64,000 nt of DNA, taken from contig NZ_AP019365.1 of assembly GCF_033095865.1 (NCBI RefSeq), forward strand, positions 2,515,501 through 2,579,500, written 5' to 3'. A program made the translations under genes and the position numbers. Within the stretch, counting starts at the first letter, position 1. Each line of letters begins with the position of its first letter. Origin of the DNA: Pseudomonas sp. KU43P (GTDB lineage: Bacteria; Pseudomonadota; Gammaproteobacteria; Pseudomonadales; Pseudomonadaceae). The notes under the pieces are model-generated. The model worked only from the letters and a program-made list of their open reading frames with translations. It was not told the origin of the DNA and ran no database searches. Shown here piece after piece: positions 10,001 through 17,258 of this stretch.

Positions 10001-10066
10001 CAGTAGCCACAGGCAGCAGAGCAGGGTGTACAGCGGGGAACGCGGGAGCACGCGGGAGCGAGTCAT
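4079..10066 (-). CDS. Giant Ig-repeat autotransporter (type V secretion)
   Basis: 1995 residues. A signal peptide spans residues 1-34 (LLCCLWLLALALILPAQASA). An Ig-like domain follows, then an IPT/TIG domain (~133-218), a cadherin-like domain with VTVTVS ends, four or five putative-Ig (He_PIG) domains with the recurring PYTYAxxSGxLPxGxTLSxxGxLSGTPT pattern, and four near-identical 174-residue units (6010-8097). Two further Ig domains precede a linker rich in charged residues (~1620-1700) and a C-terminal autotransporter beta-barrel (~1720-1995) that begins AFWTDGFVNTGS and ends in GLEGRF with the terminal Phe expected for BAM insertion. The ribosome site AGGAAG precedes the ATG. The rod is probably displayed on the cell surface as an adhesin. 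The GNAT and tail-collar genes lie immediately upstream on the same strand. Confidence 0.88.
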   Translation of the reverse strand: MTRSRVLPRSPLYTLLCCLWLLALALILPAQASAMTVSPPAGSNLGSFPAGQNLSIPLSVSGGNLPMTGWYDCDAFNLNNCLPSGLVIEESLNSTSTTIHGVPNVQAGTYNFMITVFDNSSWEIVPYSITITGAGPTLTSLSPSSGSTAGGNTVTITGTGFTGASAVRFGAKAALAFTVNSSTQITATAPSGSAGVVDVVVTTAGGVSPTSTASQYSYTAPPTAGPVSATVAANSSNNPITLNLSGAATSVAVASQASHGTATASGTSISYTPTAGYSGSDSFTYTATNASGTSAAATVTVTVSPPSLAITPGSLVNATAGTAYNQTLSSANGSAPYTYALISGALPAGMTFSSAGVFSGTPSSSGTFNLTVRSTDQYGATGTVNYTLSVAAPVIDVMPLTLPAGTYGAPYSQTISATGGIGSYSFSVIAGSLPSGLSLSSGGTLSGTPANAGSYSFSLRATDGNGFSGTRAYTMPIASPTLSLSPISLANGIAGTAYSQAFSSSGGIGPYSYSITSGSLPSGMSLTSAGVLSGTATSAGTFNFSLSSTDANGMSITQSYSLVVGAPSIILAPTTLAPMQVGSASSQTLSASGGSAPYAYAITSGALPAGITLSSTGALSGTPTTSGAYTLTITATDSMGFAGSRSYSGTVGQGTPVAGNVSLTVAANSSANPVTLNLSGGTATSVAVASNASNGVASASGTSITYTPNPGFAGSDSFTYTATGPGGTSNTATVSVTVTAPTIVLTPASIPGASVATAYSVTLGASGGSAPYTYSVTSGALPTGITLSAGGVLSGTPTAAGSFNFAVTATDNTGFTGTQAYSFSVGQAAPVAGNITFIVSANSIAIPVGLILSGGPTASVAVANNASHGVASASGTSITYTPNPGFAGSDSFTYTATGPGGTSNTATVSVTVTAPTIVLTPTSIPGATVASAYSATLAASGGSAPYTYSLATGALPAGITLSAAGVLSGTPTAAGNFNFTLSATDNTGFSGAQAYSLSVGEAAPVAGNLSVSVAANSSANPVTLTLSGGPAASVAVASNASNGVASASGTSITYTPNPGFAGSDSFTYNATGPGGTSNTATVSVTVTAPTIVLTPTSIPGATVASAYSATLVASGGIAPYTYSLSAGTLPAGITLSAAGVLSGTPTAAGSFNFTVTATDNTGFSGTQAYSFSVGQPAPVAGNLTLTVAANSSANPVTLSLSGGPAASVAVASNASNGVASASGTSITYTPNPGFAGSDSFTYTATGPGGTSNTATVSVTVTAPTIVLTPSSIPGATVASAYSATLAASGGNAPYTYSLATGTLPAGITLSAAGVLSGTPTAAGSFNFTVTATDNTGFSGAQAFSLAIANQAPVAGAVSASIAANSAATLIALDLDGGAASSIAVSTAPSHGTASVSGLTLSYTPRAGYSGSDSFAYTVSGPGGTSAPATVTITVSAPTLAITPTTPNLPPATQGLAYSASLGASGGTPPYRYSVAGTLPAGLTLDSASGSVSGTPTAVGDNRFTISVTDANGATGSQVYNLTTAAQAVVVPPSSETLTPGQAATIDLTRGASGGPFLRARLLSVSPAGAGSASLSGPFTLNFTPAAAFAGTAVVAFSLENIGGNSASSTVTFTVQARPDPTRDAEVIGLLNAQSRAAERFASTQMDNFNRRLEQLHRPTCDRDSFNANVRHGRDDVSLGSLGKALRDELDGNGKGQEDERRRQEKDSAQATSGECREEALAFWTDGFVNTGSNRARGAKDNSFTTFGLSAGMDYRLSPRAVVGVGIGYGNDRTDVGEQDSRSEGDALGLAAYLSVNPLSEMYVDALLGYNRIRFDSRRYVTANPSEGYAHGSRDADQLFASLTASYEYRQGGLSLAPYARVNTSYTRLDAYSERGGGIYGLSYDEQELRYVTSFLGVRSGYDFQTGVGVLTPRVGLAWGHNFERNEDYRMRYTDQGSDGLLYRLSPDPQDSNFIDLDLGLDLSLGRAWRVGFSYKTALGSDERSEMFRLGLEGRF
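6010..8097 (-). repeat. Four tandem 522-bp units within the autotransporter gene
   Basis: The marker cggtcgcggtgttcgacg recurs at 6301, 6823, 7345 and 7867, exactly 522 bp (174 codons) apart. Each unit encodes one He_PIG domain (SGGxAPYTYS, GTPTAAGxFNF, TDNTGF) plus one cadherin/VCBS-like domain (NASNGVASASGTSITYTPN, FAGSDSFTY). Nucleotide identity between units is very high. The end points are approximate and depend on where the unit is phased. Confidence 0.85.
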
Positions 10067-10207
10067 GGGAGGCTTCCTGCCATATGCCGATCGGCGATCG
10101 TCTACGGTGTCAAAGTGAATCGACCGCTGGCATGGCCAGCGATGCTTGGGTAACCGAGGTGAGGCAGGTGGCTAGCTGTCCATGTGCGTGGTCCGTCACG
10201 TTGTTAT

Positions 10208-10732
10208 TCAGGGCCGGGCAGGCATCGGTGGCCGGCGCATCTGCAGGTACAGCCCAGGGTCGGCGCCGGCGTCGAAACCCAGACGTCGGTACAGCGCTCG
10301 TGCCGGGTTGGCCTGGTCCACGCTCAGCGTGCAGGCCTTGCCATGCTGGTCTGCCCAGGCCAGCACCGCGTGCAGCAGGCCGCTGCCGATGCCTTTGCCT
10401 TGCCAGGCGGGCAGCAGCGCGATGTCGACCACCCGCAACTCGTCTGCGCCTTCACTCACGCAAAGCCGCCCGATCGCCTGGCTCTCCTGTTCGATGATCA
10501 GCATGCAGGCGTGCACGTAATGCTGTGCGTAGTGGCGGCTTTGCAGGTCGGCCTGGGCGTGCAGGAAGGCTGTGCGCTCGGCATCGCTCCAGGGCATCGC
10601 GGCGAACTCCGCAGCGCGCCGGGCGACGAACAGGGCGCGCAGCAAAGCCACGTCGGCCTCAGCCTGCGGGCGCAGGCTGAGGCTGGCGTGGGTATTGGCC
10701 TGCAAGTGCGCTATCAGCATCGCGTCGTTCAA
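10208..10732 (-). CDS. GNAT family N-acetyltransferase
   Basis: 174 residues if started at TTG 10732, which overlaps the upstream tail-collar stop codon; ATG 10720 would give 170. The acetyl-CoA-binding core is visible as VVDIALLPAWQGKGIGSGLLHAVL followed by LSVDQANPARALYRRLGF. The substrate is unknown. The gene sits between three tail-collar genes and the autotransporter gene, all on the minus strand. A role in modifying one of those proteins is an inference from position only. 141 nt without a gene separate it from the autotransporter start, so the latter may have its own promoter. Confidence 0.8.
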   Translation of the reverse strand: MNDAMLIAHLQANTHASLSLRPQAEADVALLRALFVARRAAEFAAMPWSDAERTAFLHAQADLQSRHYAQHYVHACMLIIEQESQAIGRLCVSEGADELRVVDIALLPAWQGKGIGSGLLHAVLAWADQHGKACTLSVDQANPARALYRRLGFDAGADPGLYLQMRRPPMPARP

Positions 10733-11268
10733 GGTTTTTGCGGGAAAATCCCGTCCAAGCAGATGCAGTACGCAAAGGTCAGGTAGGGCTGCTGGTTCGA
10801 GCGCAGGAAGACTCCGTCGTTGCTGCCGGTCACACCGACGCTGGCGTCGGCCAGGGTGTACTCCGGGTTGCCCGCGCTGGTGCTGTACAGCAGCGTGGTG
10901 CGCGGTTGCGAGAGGAATGCCGAATTTGACGGTACGTCCACACCCTCGCTGAAGCTGTTGCCCGGTTGAGCCTTAAGCTCATGGGTGTGTAGGGCAAAGT
11001 TGGCAGGCGCCAGCTCAACTGAGGGGGCACCCACAACGGAGCCGAGTTCGCGCGGGGTCAGGCCCGGCCCCGCGCCTACACCCATGGCCACTTGGCCGAT
11101 GAGATTGGGCACGTTGAAGGTGACGCCGTTGCCGCCGTATTTGTTGCCAATCACTGCGTACAGACCTGGGTAAGACTGCACGGCTATCGATGTTCCATCG
11201 CATACCTTCCAGCCTTGGGGAACGTAATTGTAGGGGAAGAGCCTGATTTCGCCGAAGAATGCGTCCAT
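10729..11268 (-). CDS. Tail-collar / microcystin-dependent-like protein (copy 1)
   Basis: 179 residues starting MDAFFGEIRLFPYNYVPQGW, preceded by AGGAA. The N-terminal phage tail collar domain is clear: GEIRLF, W.VCDG, Y..LYAVIGNKYGGNG.TFNVPNLIGQVAMG. The middle is Ser/Ala/Gly-rich and variable. The end FAYCICLDGIFPQ matches the conserved tails of copies 2 and 3. The collar fold is known from phage short tail fibres and from the bacterial MdpB family, whose function is poorly understood. There are no head, tail-tube or lysis genes nearby, so this is not a prophage fragment. Confidence 0.85.
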   Translation of the reverse strand: MDAFFGEIRLFPYNYVPQGWKVCDGTSIAVQSYPGLYAVIGNKYGGNGVTFNVPNLIGQVAMGVGAGPGLTPRELGSVVGAPSVELAPANFALHTHELKAQPGNSFSEGVDVPSNSAFLSQPRTTLLYSTSAGNPEYTLADASVGVTGSNDGVFLRSNQQPYLTFAYCICLDGIFPQKP

Positions 11269-11306
11269 GAATGGTTTCCTGGAAGTGGGCGGGCAAGTGC
11301 GCGGTG

Positions 11307-11876
11307 TCAGCCTTGGCTCGGATAGAGCCCTTGGACGGCGATGATGTAGTTGATGGCGCATGAGCGCATCATGTTGTTGTGCGGCGCGCCAGAACCGCCC
11401 GCCTTGACCAGGGCGCCTGGGTTAAGTGCAACGGCCTTGCTCGCGCTGCTGGTGCTGTATAGCCCCGAGACCGCGCCTTGCTTGGTGAAAGCACCGAACG
11501 TGCGAATGTTGGTGGCCGACGGGCCCGCTGCTTCGGCACTGTTGGCGGGGCTGTTGGTGGCATTGAAGGCATGGGAGTGCGAGGGTGTGTTGGTGGGGGT
11601 CAGGGCCACCTGCTCGGTGCCCATGATCTGCCCGATCGATCGCGGCGTCAGCGCGCCGCTATCGCTGGTGCCCGTGCCGGTGCCCACGGCAACCCGGCCA
11701 CGCAAGTCAGGCACATTGAAGGTCGTTTGCCCGTCGCCGCCATAGGTAGTACCGATGAGCGAGTACAGGGCTTGGTAGTCGTTGATCTGTAACGGCCGGC
11801 CGTCGCAGACGACAAAGTCGACGGGTGCATAGTCGCCTGCGAACAGGCGGATTTCGCCGATGAAGTAGTCAGTCAT
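11307..11876 (-). CDS. Tail-collar / microcystin-dependent-like protein (copy 2)
   Basis: 189 residues: MTDYFIGEIRLFAGDYAP, then VVCDGRPLQINDYQALYSLIGTTYGG and TTFNVPDLRGRVAVGTG, i.e. the collar domain. TPSHSHAFNAT follows, then a low-complexity Ser/Ala-rich stretch, ending INYIIAVQGLYPSQG. No signal peptide is visible, so if exported it must use another route. The gene is separated from copy 1 by 38 nt and from copy 3 by 31 nt, consistent with one operon. Confidence 0.88.
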   Translation of the reverse strand: MTDYFIGEIRLFAGDYAPVDFVVCDGRPLQINDYQALYSLIGTTYGGDGQTTFNVPDLRGRVAVGTGTGTSDSGALTPRSIGQIMGTEQVALTPTNTPSHSHAFNATNSPANSAEAAGPSATNIRTFGAFTKQGAVSGLYSTSSASKAVALNPGALVKAGGSGAPHNNMMRSCAINYIIAVQGLYPSQG

Positions 11877-11907
11877 GGGGTGCCCCTGGCAAGGTTGAGT
11901 GGATGCG

Positions 11908-12432
11908 TTACTGGTGCGAAGGGTAGAGCCCCATGGTCGCGATGCAGTAGCTCAGGCAGATCGAGGGCTGCATGTTCGGCACTGGCGTCTGGGCCGGGGT
12001 GCTGGCGATGGTGTCGGGGTGAAGGGCCACCAGTTTGCTGGTGTCGGCGTTGACATAGGTCGGCTGCGCAGGGGTGCTATTGGTGCTGCTGACGTTGGTT
12101 GCCGGAAAGCGGCCTGCCGGAGCGCCATTACCCATGGTCGAGTTGCTGACCTGCACGGTGTGGGAGTGCGCCGGAATCGCTGTAGCGGGCAGCATGACCG
12201 TCTCCGAGCCGCCTTTCTGGGTGGGTGAAGACGGACTCTTAGCCATGGCGACTCGGCCCCGCAGGTCGGGAAGGGCAAATGTGGTCTTGCCGTCACCGCC
12301 GAATTGCGTCCCCAGCAGCGAGTACAACGCGGCGTAGGTCTGGATAGGCAGTACCTGGCCATTGCACGGTAGCCAGCCTTTGGGAATGACGGTAAAGCTG
12401 AACAGGCGGATCTCGCCCAGGAAGTTATCCAT
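11908..12432 (-). CDS. Tail-collar / microcystin-dependent-like protein (copy 3)
   Basis: 174 residues from MDNFLGEIRLFSFTVIPKGW; an upstream extension to 12567 lacks collar-like sequence and is rejected. The collar domain shows CNGQVLPIQTYAALYSLLGTQFGG and TTFALPDLRGRVAM, then IPAHSHTVQVSNSTMG and the tail CLSYCIATMGLYPSHQ. It is the first gene of the minus-strand series copy 3 - copy 2 - copy 1 - GNAT - autotransporter. The HSH motif shared by copies 2 and 3 is typical of collar proteins that trimerise. Confidence 0.87.
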   Translation of the reverse strand: MDNFLGEIRLFSFTVIPKGWLPCNGQVLPIQTYAALYSLLGTQFGGDGKTTFALPDLRGRVAMAKSPSSPTQKGGSETVMLPATAIPAHSHTVQVSNSTMGNGAPAGRFPATNVSSTNSTPAQPTYVNADTSKLVALHPDTIASTPAQTPVPNMQPSICLSYCIATMGLYPSHQ

Positions 12433-12761
12433 GCTCTCAATACTCCATGACTCGAACTGCGCGCACTGTGATACCCACCTCAACGCGCGAGGCAGGCGAC
12501 GGTTACAACCAAACATAAGCATGAGGAGATAGCGTCTTGGCTGGGGAAGCCGAGTACAACAGTCCATGTTGTGGGGGTGAGTTCCTTCCTTGTTGCCGGG
12601 GGAGGTATGGCTTGGCTAGGCCCAGGCAATACGGGCGAGTGCCGTGGGAATGATCGAAGCCTAGCTCAGCATAGTGCTTAATTGCCATCATTTTGTAGGG
12701 CCAAACGACGGATTGCATCTAACAGGTATTTGATGCGGCTTTTTTGGCCGTTTTGCCCTGT
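12433..12761. other. Gene-free stretch upstream of the tail-collar operon
   Basis: 329 bases between the LysR stop codon and the first tail-collar start. It is noticeably richer in A/T than its neighbours (for example around 12680-12750) and must hold the promoter of the tail-collar operon. I could not identify a convincing -10/-35 pair or operator. The only open frames here lack ribosome sites and protein-like composition. Confidence 0.5.
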
Positions 12762-13622
12762 TTATGGAAGGCCGTCGAAGATCTCGGCAATCATCGGCCG
12801 GTTACGCCGAGTCTCCAGGCAACATAAGTAATAGCTGATATGAAAAGGCTGTTCGACAAAGTCGATCGCCTTTGTACCTGGCCGGTCCGCATATTCCACT
12901 GCCGAAACAAAGCCCACGCCAATGCCCTGTACCACCGCATGCACGATGGCCTCGCGGCTGTTGAGCTGCATCTTGCAATTGAGCTTGATGCCATGGGCGG
13001 CGCAACCTTCCTCGACCAGTTGCCGGGTGCGCGAGCCTTTCTCTCTCAGCACGACCGGCTGGCCGACGATATCCGCCACGCTCACCTGCGCCTGGCTGGC
13101 CCAGGGGTGGTCGTCGCGCACCACGGCGAGGATGGGGCAGGTGCGGTAGAGCTGGGTATTGAGCCGTGGATCGAACGCCGACAGCGCCAGGATCGCCAGG
13201 TCGATATCGAAGTTGTACAGCCGTTCGAGGGTGCCGGTTTCGCTGGTGAAGGAGGTTTCCACATCGATGTCGGGATAGCGCTGCATGAGCGCGTAGGTGA
13301 GGCTCATGGCGATGGGCGGGGACACGGCGCCGATGCGCAACATGCCGTGCTTGCGCTGGCGGAAACTGCGCAGTAACTGGATCGCTTCGTCTTCCTGGCC
13401 GAACAGGCCCTGGGTAATGTCGTGGAGCTTGTGGCCCGCGGCAGTGAGTTCGATGAAGCGCCCGCGCCGGTGAAACAGTTCGACCGAAAACGTCTTCTCC
13501 AATGCGCTGACCTGCTCGCTGATGGTGGGCTGGCCGATGTTCAGCAAGGCGGAGGCCTGGGTGAAGCTGCCGGTGCTGGCCACCGCATGAAACGAACGCA
13601 GCCACTTGTGGTACTGGTACAT
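12762..13622 (-). CDS. LysR-type regulator of the phosphonate locus
   Basis: 286 residues. The N-terminal winged helix-turn-helix (WLRSFHAVASTGSFTQASALLNIGQPTISEQVSALE) and the substrate-binding domain (~90-286) with GSRTRQLVEEGC and NSREAIVHAVVQGIGVGF are both intact. It lies last in the minus-strand phosphonate series, after phnX and a 107-nt gap containing a strong hairpin. The LysR at 19847 resembles it in the same motifs (SREALREAAIRGIGIGAVSEAEY), and a fragment of a third copy of its C-terminus lies at 2275. It is likely an activator responding to a phosphonate or an intermediate; the ligand is not known from sequence. Confidence 0.85.
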   Translation of the reverse strand: MYQYHKWLRSFHAVASTGSFTQASALLNIGQPTISEQVSALEKTFSVELFHRRGRFIELTAAGHKLHDITQGLFGQEDEAIQLLRSFRQRKHGMLRIGAVSPPIAMSLTYALMQRYPDIDVETSFTSETGTLERLYNFDIDLAILALSAFDPRLNTQLYRTCPILAVVRDDHPWASQAQVSVADIVGQPVVLREKGSRTRQLVEEGCAAHGIKLNCKMQLNSREAIVHAVVQGIGVGFVSAVEYADRPGTKAIDFVEQPFHISYYLCCLETRRNRPMIAEIFDGLP

Positions 13623-13686
13623 GCAGGGCAGCTCCGGAAGGCGTCAAGAAGGCGGCCAGCATAGTGCATCAGCCTGGCCGCTCGCC

Positions 13687-13720
13687 ATCGACCAACCCTC
13701 ATGGGCGAGGGCTGGTCGAT
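13687..13720 (-). terminator. Hairpin downstream of phnX
   Basis: ATCGACCAaCCCTC and GAGGGcTGGTCGAT form a 14-bp stem with one mismatch around a 6-nt loop, starting 10 nt after the phnX stop. There is no U-tract on either side, so it may be a weak terminator or an mRNA-processing/stability hairpin that lowers expression of the downstream LysR gene. Confidence 0.55.
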
Positions 13721-13729
13721 CCAGCCTGC

Positions 13730-14557
13730 TTAGCAGCCCTGAGGCATCTCACCGCGTGCCAGGCGCTGGTTGATGTCCTCGATCACCGCCGGCAGCTCGG
13801 CGATCGTGTCGATCAGGTAATGCGGGCGTGAGCCCTCGAAGGTCTGGCCGATGCGCGAACGGGCCTGTTCGAGCGCGGCCGGCGACAATGCCCTGTACTG
13901 TTCGTAGGTAAGGCCCAGCGCGTTGCCCGAGCAGGTCAGCGCCACGGTCCACATGCCTGCCTTGCGCCCTTCGAGAATGCCCGGCCAGGTATCGTCGACC
14001 TTCACGCAGGCGGCCACATCGTCGACTTCCAACGCGATCACGTTGGCCAAGGCCTGGGCTGGGTAGGGGCGGCCATTAGGCACTTCGTCGGTGGCCACGA
14101 CATGGTCGGCGACGTAGCCATTCTCGCGTGCCAGTGCAACCACCTTCTGCATGACCACGGCGGGATAGCCGGAGCACGAACCGATCTTCAAGCCTTTGCC
14201 GCGCAGGGCGGCGATGGCCTCCAGGGCGCCGGGTATCAAGGCCGAATGCAGGGCGATCTTTTCGATCTGCAGGGGCATGAAGCGTTCGTAGATCGCGGTT
14301 ACGTCATGGTCGGTGGGCGTGCGGCCAAACACGGCGTGATAGCGCTCGGCGATCTCCGGCAGGTCGCACAGGGTGCGGATATGGTCCCACTTGCCCATGC
14401 CCATCGGGCCGCGGGCTTCTTCCAGGGACACTGCGACGCCAAATTCGGCAAAGGCTTCCACAAAGATCTGGGTGGGCGCGAAAGAGCCGAAATCGACGAC
14501 GGTGCCGGCCCAATCCAGAACCACCGCTTGAAGCCGTGCAGGTTGCTTGTAATGCAT
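13730..14557 (-). CDS. phnX: Phosphonoacetaldehyde hydrolase (phosphonatase)
   Basis: 275 residues of the HAD superfamily phosphonatase. The nucleophile Asp15 lies in [13 protein letters not shown], the Schiff-base lysine characteristic of PhnX is K56 in [12 protein letters not shown], then GSCSGY (motif II) and [21 protein letters not shown] (motif III/IV). It cleaves the C-P bond of phosphonoacetaldehyde to acetaldehyde and phosphate in the cytoplasm. In the common 2-aminoethylphosphonate pathway its substrate is made by the transaminase PhnW, but no phnW lies in this window. The adjacent Fe-dependent alcohol dehydrogenase may supply the aldehyde instead. GGAG ribosome site before ATG. Confidence 0.93.
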   Translation of the reverse strand: MHYKQPARLQAVVLDWAGTVVDFGSFAPTQIFVEAFAEFGVAVSLEEARGPMGMGKWDHIRTLCDLPEIAERYHAVFGRTPTDHDVTAIYERFMPLQIEKIALHSALIPGALEAIAALRGKGLKIGSCSGYPAVVMQKVVALARENGYVADHVVATDEVPNGRPYPAQALANVIALEVDDVAACVKVDDTWPGILEGRKAGMWTVALTCSGNALGLTYEQYRALSPAALEQARSRIGQTFEGSRPHYLIDTIAELPAVIEDINQRLARGEMPQGC

Positions 14558-14603
14558 GGTGATACTCCACTTGATGACAGGTAGGAAGTCGGGTGAGGGC
14601 GGC

Positions 14604-15896
14604 CTAGCGCCGTATGAACAAGGCGACGGCGGCGCTGGAGAGGCACGCAGCGGTCACCACGACGAAGATCAGCGAGGTGTTGCCGGTGCTGTCGAGCATC
14701 GAGCCAATCAGCGGCTCGGCCAGGCCCGCGAACAGATAGGATGAGAAGTTCATGATGCCGGTGGCGGTGCCAGCGCGCTTGGCGCCGACCAGGTCCGGGC
14801 ACAGCGCCCAGAAGCTGGAAGCCGGGCCGTAGACGAAGAAGCCGCAGAGAAACAACGCCACCAGGCCGATCGCGCTGTGGGCGGGCAGGCTCCACATCCA
14901 CAGGCTGGTGGCGGCGCCCAGCAGCATGTAGAGCATGATGGCGAGGTAGCGCTTGGAGCCGAACAGACGGTCGGACACCCAGCCGTTGCTCAGGGCGCCG
15001 ATGGCCATGCCCACGGGCAGCGCGACGGTGATCCACTTGGGGTCGATGAAGCCGTCGCCGTGCTTCCAGTCCGCGCCGAGGAAATGCACCGGTACCCAGA
15101 CGATCAGCCCGTAGCGTGCGGCATTCTGGAAGCCCAGCGACAACGCCGCGATGATCAGCCGGGCGTTCTTCAGCACGGCCTTGTAGCGTTGCAGGGAGGT
15201 TTCCTGTTCGCCGACGGCTTCCTGGGCCTTGTCATTGGCGTTGGCGACGCCGGTATCTGCCAGGGGCTCGAAGCCCATGTCCTGGGGGCGCTCACGGGCA
15301 ATCAGGTAGAACAGGATGCCGCCTGCGAGCATCAGCAGCACCGGCAGGCGGAAGATCCAGCGCCATTCCAGTTGCAGCACCTCCAGCACCACGATCGAGG
15401 TGATGTACGACAGGATCGACGCGCAGCCCGCCGCAAACACATAGAAGCCATAGACCTTGCCGCGTTCACCGGCGCTCCACCAGTTCGACAGCAGGCGGCT
15501 GCCCGGCGCCCAGCCCAAGGCCTGGAAATAGCCATTGAGGCCCCATGGCAGGATCAGGCTGGCAAAGCCGCCGGCGAAACTGGTGACCCAGTTGGCGGCG
15601 CACGACAGCACGGCGCCCAGGCTCATGATGCGTCGGCCGCCGAACTTGTCGGCGAGGTTGCCGTTGATGGCCTGGCCGATGGCATAGGCCCAGAGCATGG
15701 CGGCCGAAGCCCAGCCCAGGGTCTCCTTGCTCAGGCCGAACTCGGCCTGGATGCCGGGGATGGCAAAACCGAAGGTCTGGCGCCCGGTATAGAAGAACAG
15801 GTAGCAGAACATGGCCGCCAGCAGCATGCGCCACTGGGCCACACGAAACGATGATGCGGGTACGGCAAGGCTTGAATAGGTTTGCGCACGGTTCAT
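14604..15896 (-). CDS. MFS transporter, organophosphate:Pi antiporter (OPA) type
   Basis: 430 residues with about 12 hydrophobic segments. The features [29 protein letters not shown] near the N-terminus and [19 protein letters not shown] resemble the GlpT/UhpT/PgtP family, whose substrates are phosphorylated organic anions. The position between phnX and the alcohol dehydrogenase suggests inner-membrane uptake of a phosphonate, perhaps a second route beside phnDCE. An AACAAGAA motif (AANAANAA class) sits right before the AAGGA ribosome site on the mRNA. Confidence 0.87.
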   Translation of the reverse strand: MNRAQTYSSLAVPASSFRVAQWRMLLAAMFCYLFFYTGRQTFGFAIPGIQAEFGLSKETLGWASAAMLWAYAIGQAINGNLADKFGGRRIMSLGAVLSCAANWVTSFAGGFASLILPWGLNGYFQALGWAPGSRLLSNWWSAGERGKVYGFYVFAAGCASILSYITSIVVLEVLQLEWRWIFRLPVLLMLAGGILFYLIARERPQDMGFEPLADTGVANANDKAQEAVGEQETSLQRYKAVLKNARLIIAALSLGFQNAARYGLIVWVPVHFLGADWKHGDGFIDPKWITVALPVGMAIGALSNGWVSDRLFGSKRYLAIMLYMLLGAATSLWMWSLPAHSAIGLVALFLCGFFVYGPASSFWALCPDLVGAKRAGTATGIMNFSSYLFAGLAEPLIGSMLDSTGNTSLIFVVVTAACLSSAAVALFIRR

Positions 15897-15906
15897 GGTG
15901 TTTTCC

Positions 15907-15914
15907 TTCTTGTT
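15907..15914 (-). promoter_or_regulatory. CA motif (Hfq/Crc site) at the OPA transporter start
   Basis: The minus-strand mRNA reads AACAAGAA, then GGAAAACACC and AUG. AANAANAA is the established Hfq/Crc recognition pattern in Pseudomonas, and overlap with the ribosome site is the usual arrangement for catabolite repression of translation. Confidence 0.5.
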
Positions 15915-16007
15915 CGTTCCCGCAGGCCTTGGGCCGGGCGGGTTGGCACTCTTTTGCGGTGCATCAGGAAATCGCCACGGCGGGCCGTGGCGGCGGGTTG
16001 CCTTGCC

Positions 16008-17099
16008 TCAAGCGGCCTGTGCGCCGATGAAGTTCTTGCCGCGCGCACCTTGCAGGGCATAGGCGATGATCTGCTCGGCTTCTGTCGCCGACACGCCGTA
16101 ATCGGCAAAGTCGGTCTTCACCTCAAGCCCGTGAAGAAAGCTGCGCAATTGCATCTGGGCCAGGGCCAAGTCATCGCCGAACACCTGGCGCAGGGTGCGG
16201 TCGCGGGTTTCGTCGCGCCCCCAGGCCAGGCCCAGCACCAGGGGCAGGATGAAGGAGCAGGCGATGCCATGGGGCAGGCCGTGGCGCAGGGTCATTTCGT
16301 AGGAGATGGAATGGGCGAGGGCGGTCTTGGTGTTGGAAAACGCCATGCCGGCCTTGAGCGCCGCCAGTGCCATGCGTGCGCGCAGTTCCGGGTTGCCCAG
16401 GTCGCCGCGCAGCGTTGGCAGGCATTCGAGAATGTCGCGGATCGCGGAAATGGCGAAGCTGTCGGAGATCGGGTTGGCATTGATGTTCCAGATCGACTCC
16501 AGGGCATGGGACAGGGCGTCCAGGCCTGTGGACACGGTTACGCTGGCAGGCACGGTGAGCATCAGCTGCGGGTCGATGATCGCCACTTTCGGCCAGGTGC
16601 ACGCCAGGTGCAGGGAGTACTTTTTCTGGTTGGTGCTGTCCCAGATCGTCGCCCACGGCGTCACTTCGCTCCCGGTGCCGGCGGTGGTGGGGACGGCGAT
16701 GAGGCGCTTGCAGCGGGCAGGCTCGAACGCCATGCCAGAGGACAGCCCGCGCAGCAGTTCGTCGAAGCTGCCATTTTCGGTGCCGACGATCAGCGCCTTG
16801 GCCGTGTCGATGGCGCTGCCGCCGCCGACGGCAATTACGGTTTCACAGCCGCCAGCCTCACGCCAGAAGCGCTCGTAGGTGCTGCGCAGCTGGGCGACAT
16901 CAGGGTTGGGCTGAACATCCTCGACGATGTAGGCAAGGCGCTCGCCGAGCAGGGCCTGGATGCGCGCCAGCAGGCCCAGGCCGCGGGCCTCGGGGAAAAT
17001 CACCAGCGCGACCTGTTGCCCTTCGGTGAGGTCAGCCAGCTCCAGCAGGCTACCGTGGCCGAAGCGCGTATCGACCGGGTTGTGGAAACGAGCAGTCAT
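16008..17099 (-). CDS. Iron-containing alcohol dehydrogenase of the phosphonate operon
   Basis: 363 residues from MTARFHNPVDTRFGHGS; the AAGGAG ribosome site directly before this ATG rules out the longer frame. This is a group III Fe-ADH, with the nucleotide-binding GGGSAID segment, the metal ligands in STGLDALSHALES (Asp and His) and AHSISYEMTLRHGLPHG (two His). Its place between the phnDCE importer and phnX suggests it interconverts a hydroxyalkyl-phosphonate and phosphonoacetaldehyde, most simply oxidising 2-hydroxyethylphosphonate to feed PhnX. It could alternatively reduce the acetaldehyde released by PhnX. 160 nt separate it from phnE, room for an internal promoter. Confidence 0.83.
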   Translation of the reverse strand: MTARFHNPVDTRFGHGSLLELADLTEGQQVALVIFPEARGLGLLARIQALLGERLAYIVEDVQPNPDVAQLRSTYERFWREAGGCETVIAVGGGSAIDTAKALIVGTENGSFDELLRGLSSGMAFEPARCKRLIAVPTTAGTGSEVTPWATIWDSTNQKKYSLHLACTWPKVAIIDPQLMLTVPASVTVSTGLDALSHALESIWNINANPISDSFAISAIRDILECLPTLRGDLGNPELRARMALAALKAGMAFSNTKTALAHSISYEMTLRHGLPHGIACSFILPLVLGLAWGRDETRDRTLRQVFGDDLALAQMQLRSFLHGLEVKTDFADYGVSATEAEQIIAYALQGARGKNFIGAQAA

Positions 17100-17115
17100 G
17101 GCGACTCCTTGGTTT

Positions 17116-17123
17116 TTGTTGTT
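17116..17123 (-). promoter_or_regulatory. CA motif (Hfq/Crc site) before the Fe-ADH
   Basis: The mRNA sequence is AACAACAA followed by AAACCAAGGAG and the AUG, a perfect AANAANAA motif immediately 5' of the ribosome site. In Pseudomonas such motifs let Hfq with Crc block translation when preferred carbon sources are present. Confidence 0.6.
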
Positions 17124-17258
17124 GGAGGTTGTCGCTATCGTCGGGGCCGCTGCTGCATAGCTCAAATCGATTGTTTGCAGGTATTCATCGGCTGGGCCGA
17201 TAGAGGGAAACACAGGGCGTCTATCTAGCGGTAGTGGGGTCATGATGAGGGCACGAAA

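Noticed and set aside
10729..12432. Prophage or tailocin remnant
   Set aside because: Three tail-collar genes alone, without tail tube, sheath, baseplate, lysis or integrase genes, and next to an autotransporter; collar domains also occur in non-phage bacterial proteins.
12503..12718. Possible small minus-strand gene upstream of the tail-collar operon
   Set aside because: No ribosome site and atypical composition; more likely promoter and leader sequence.
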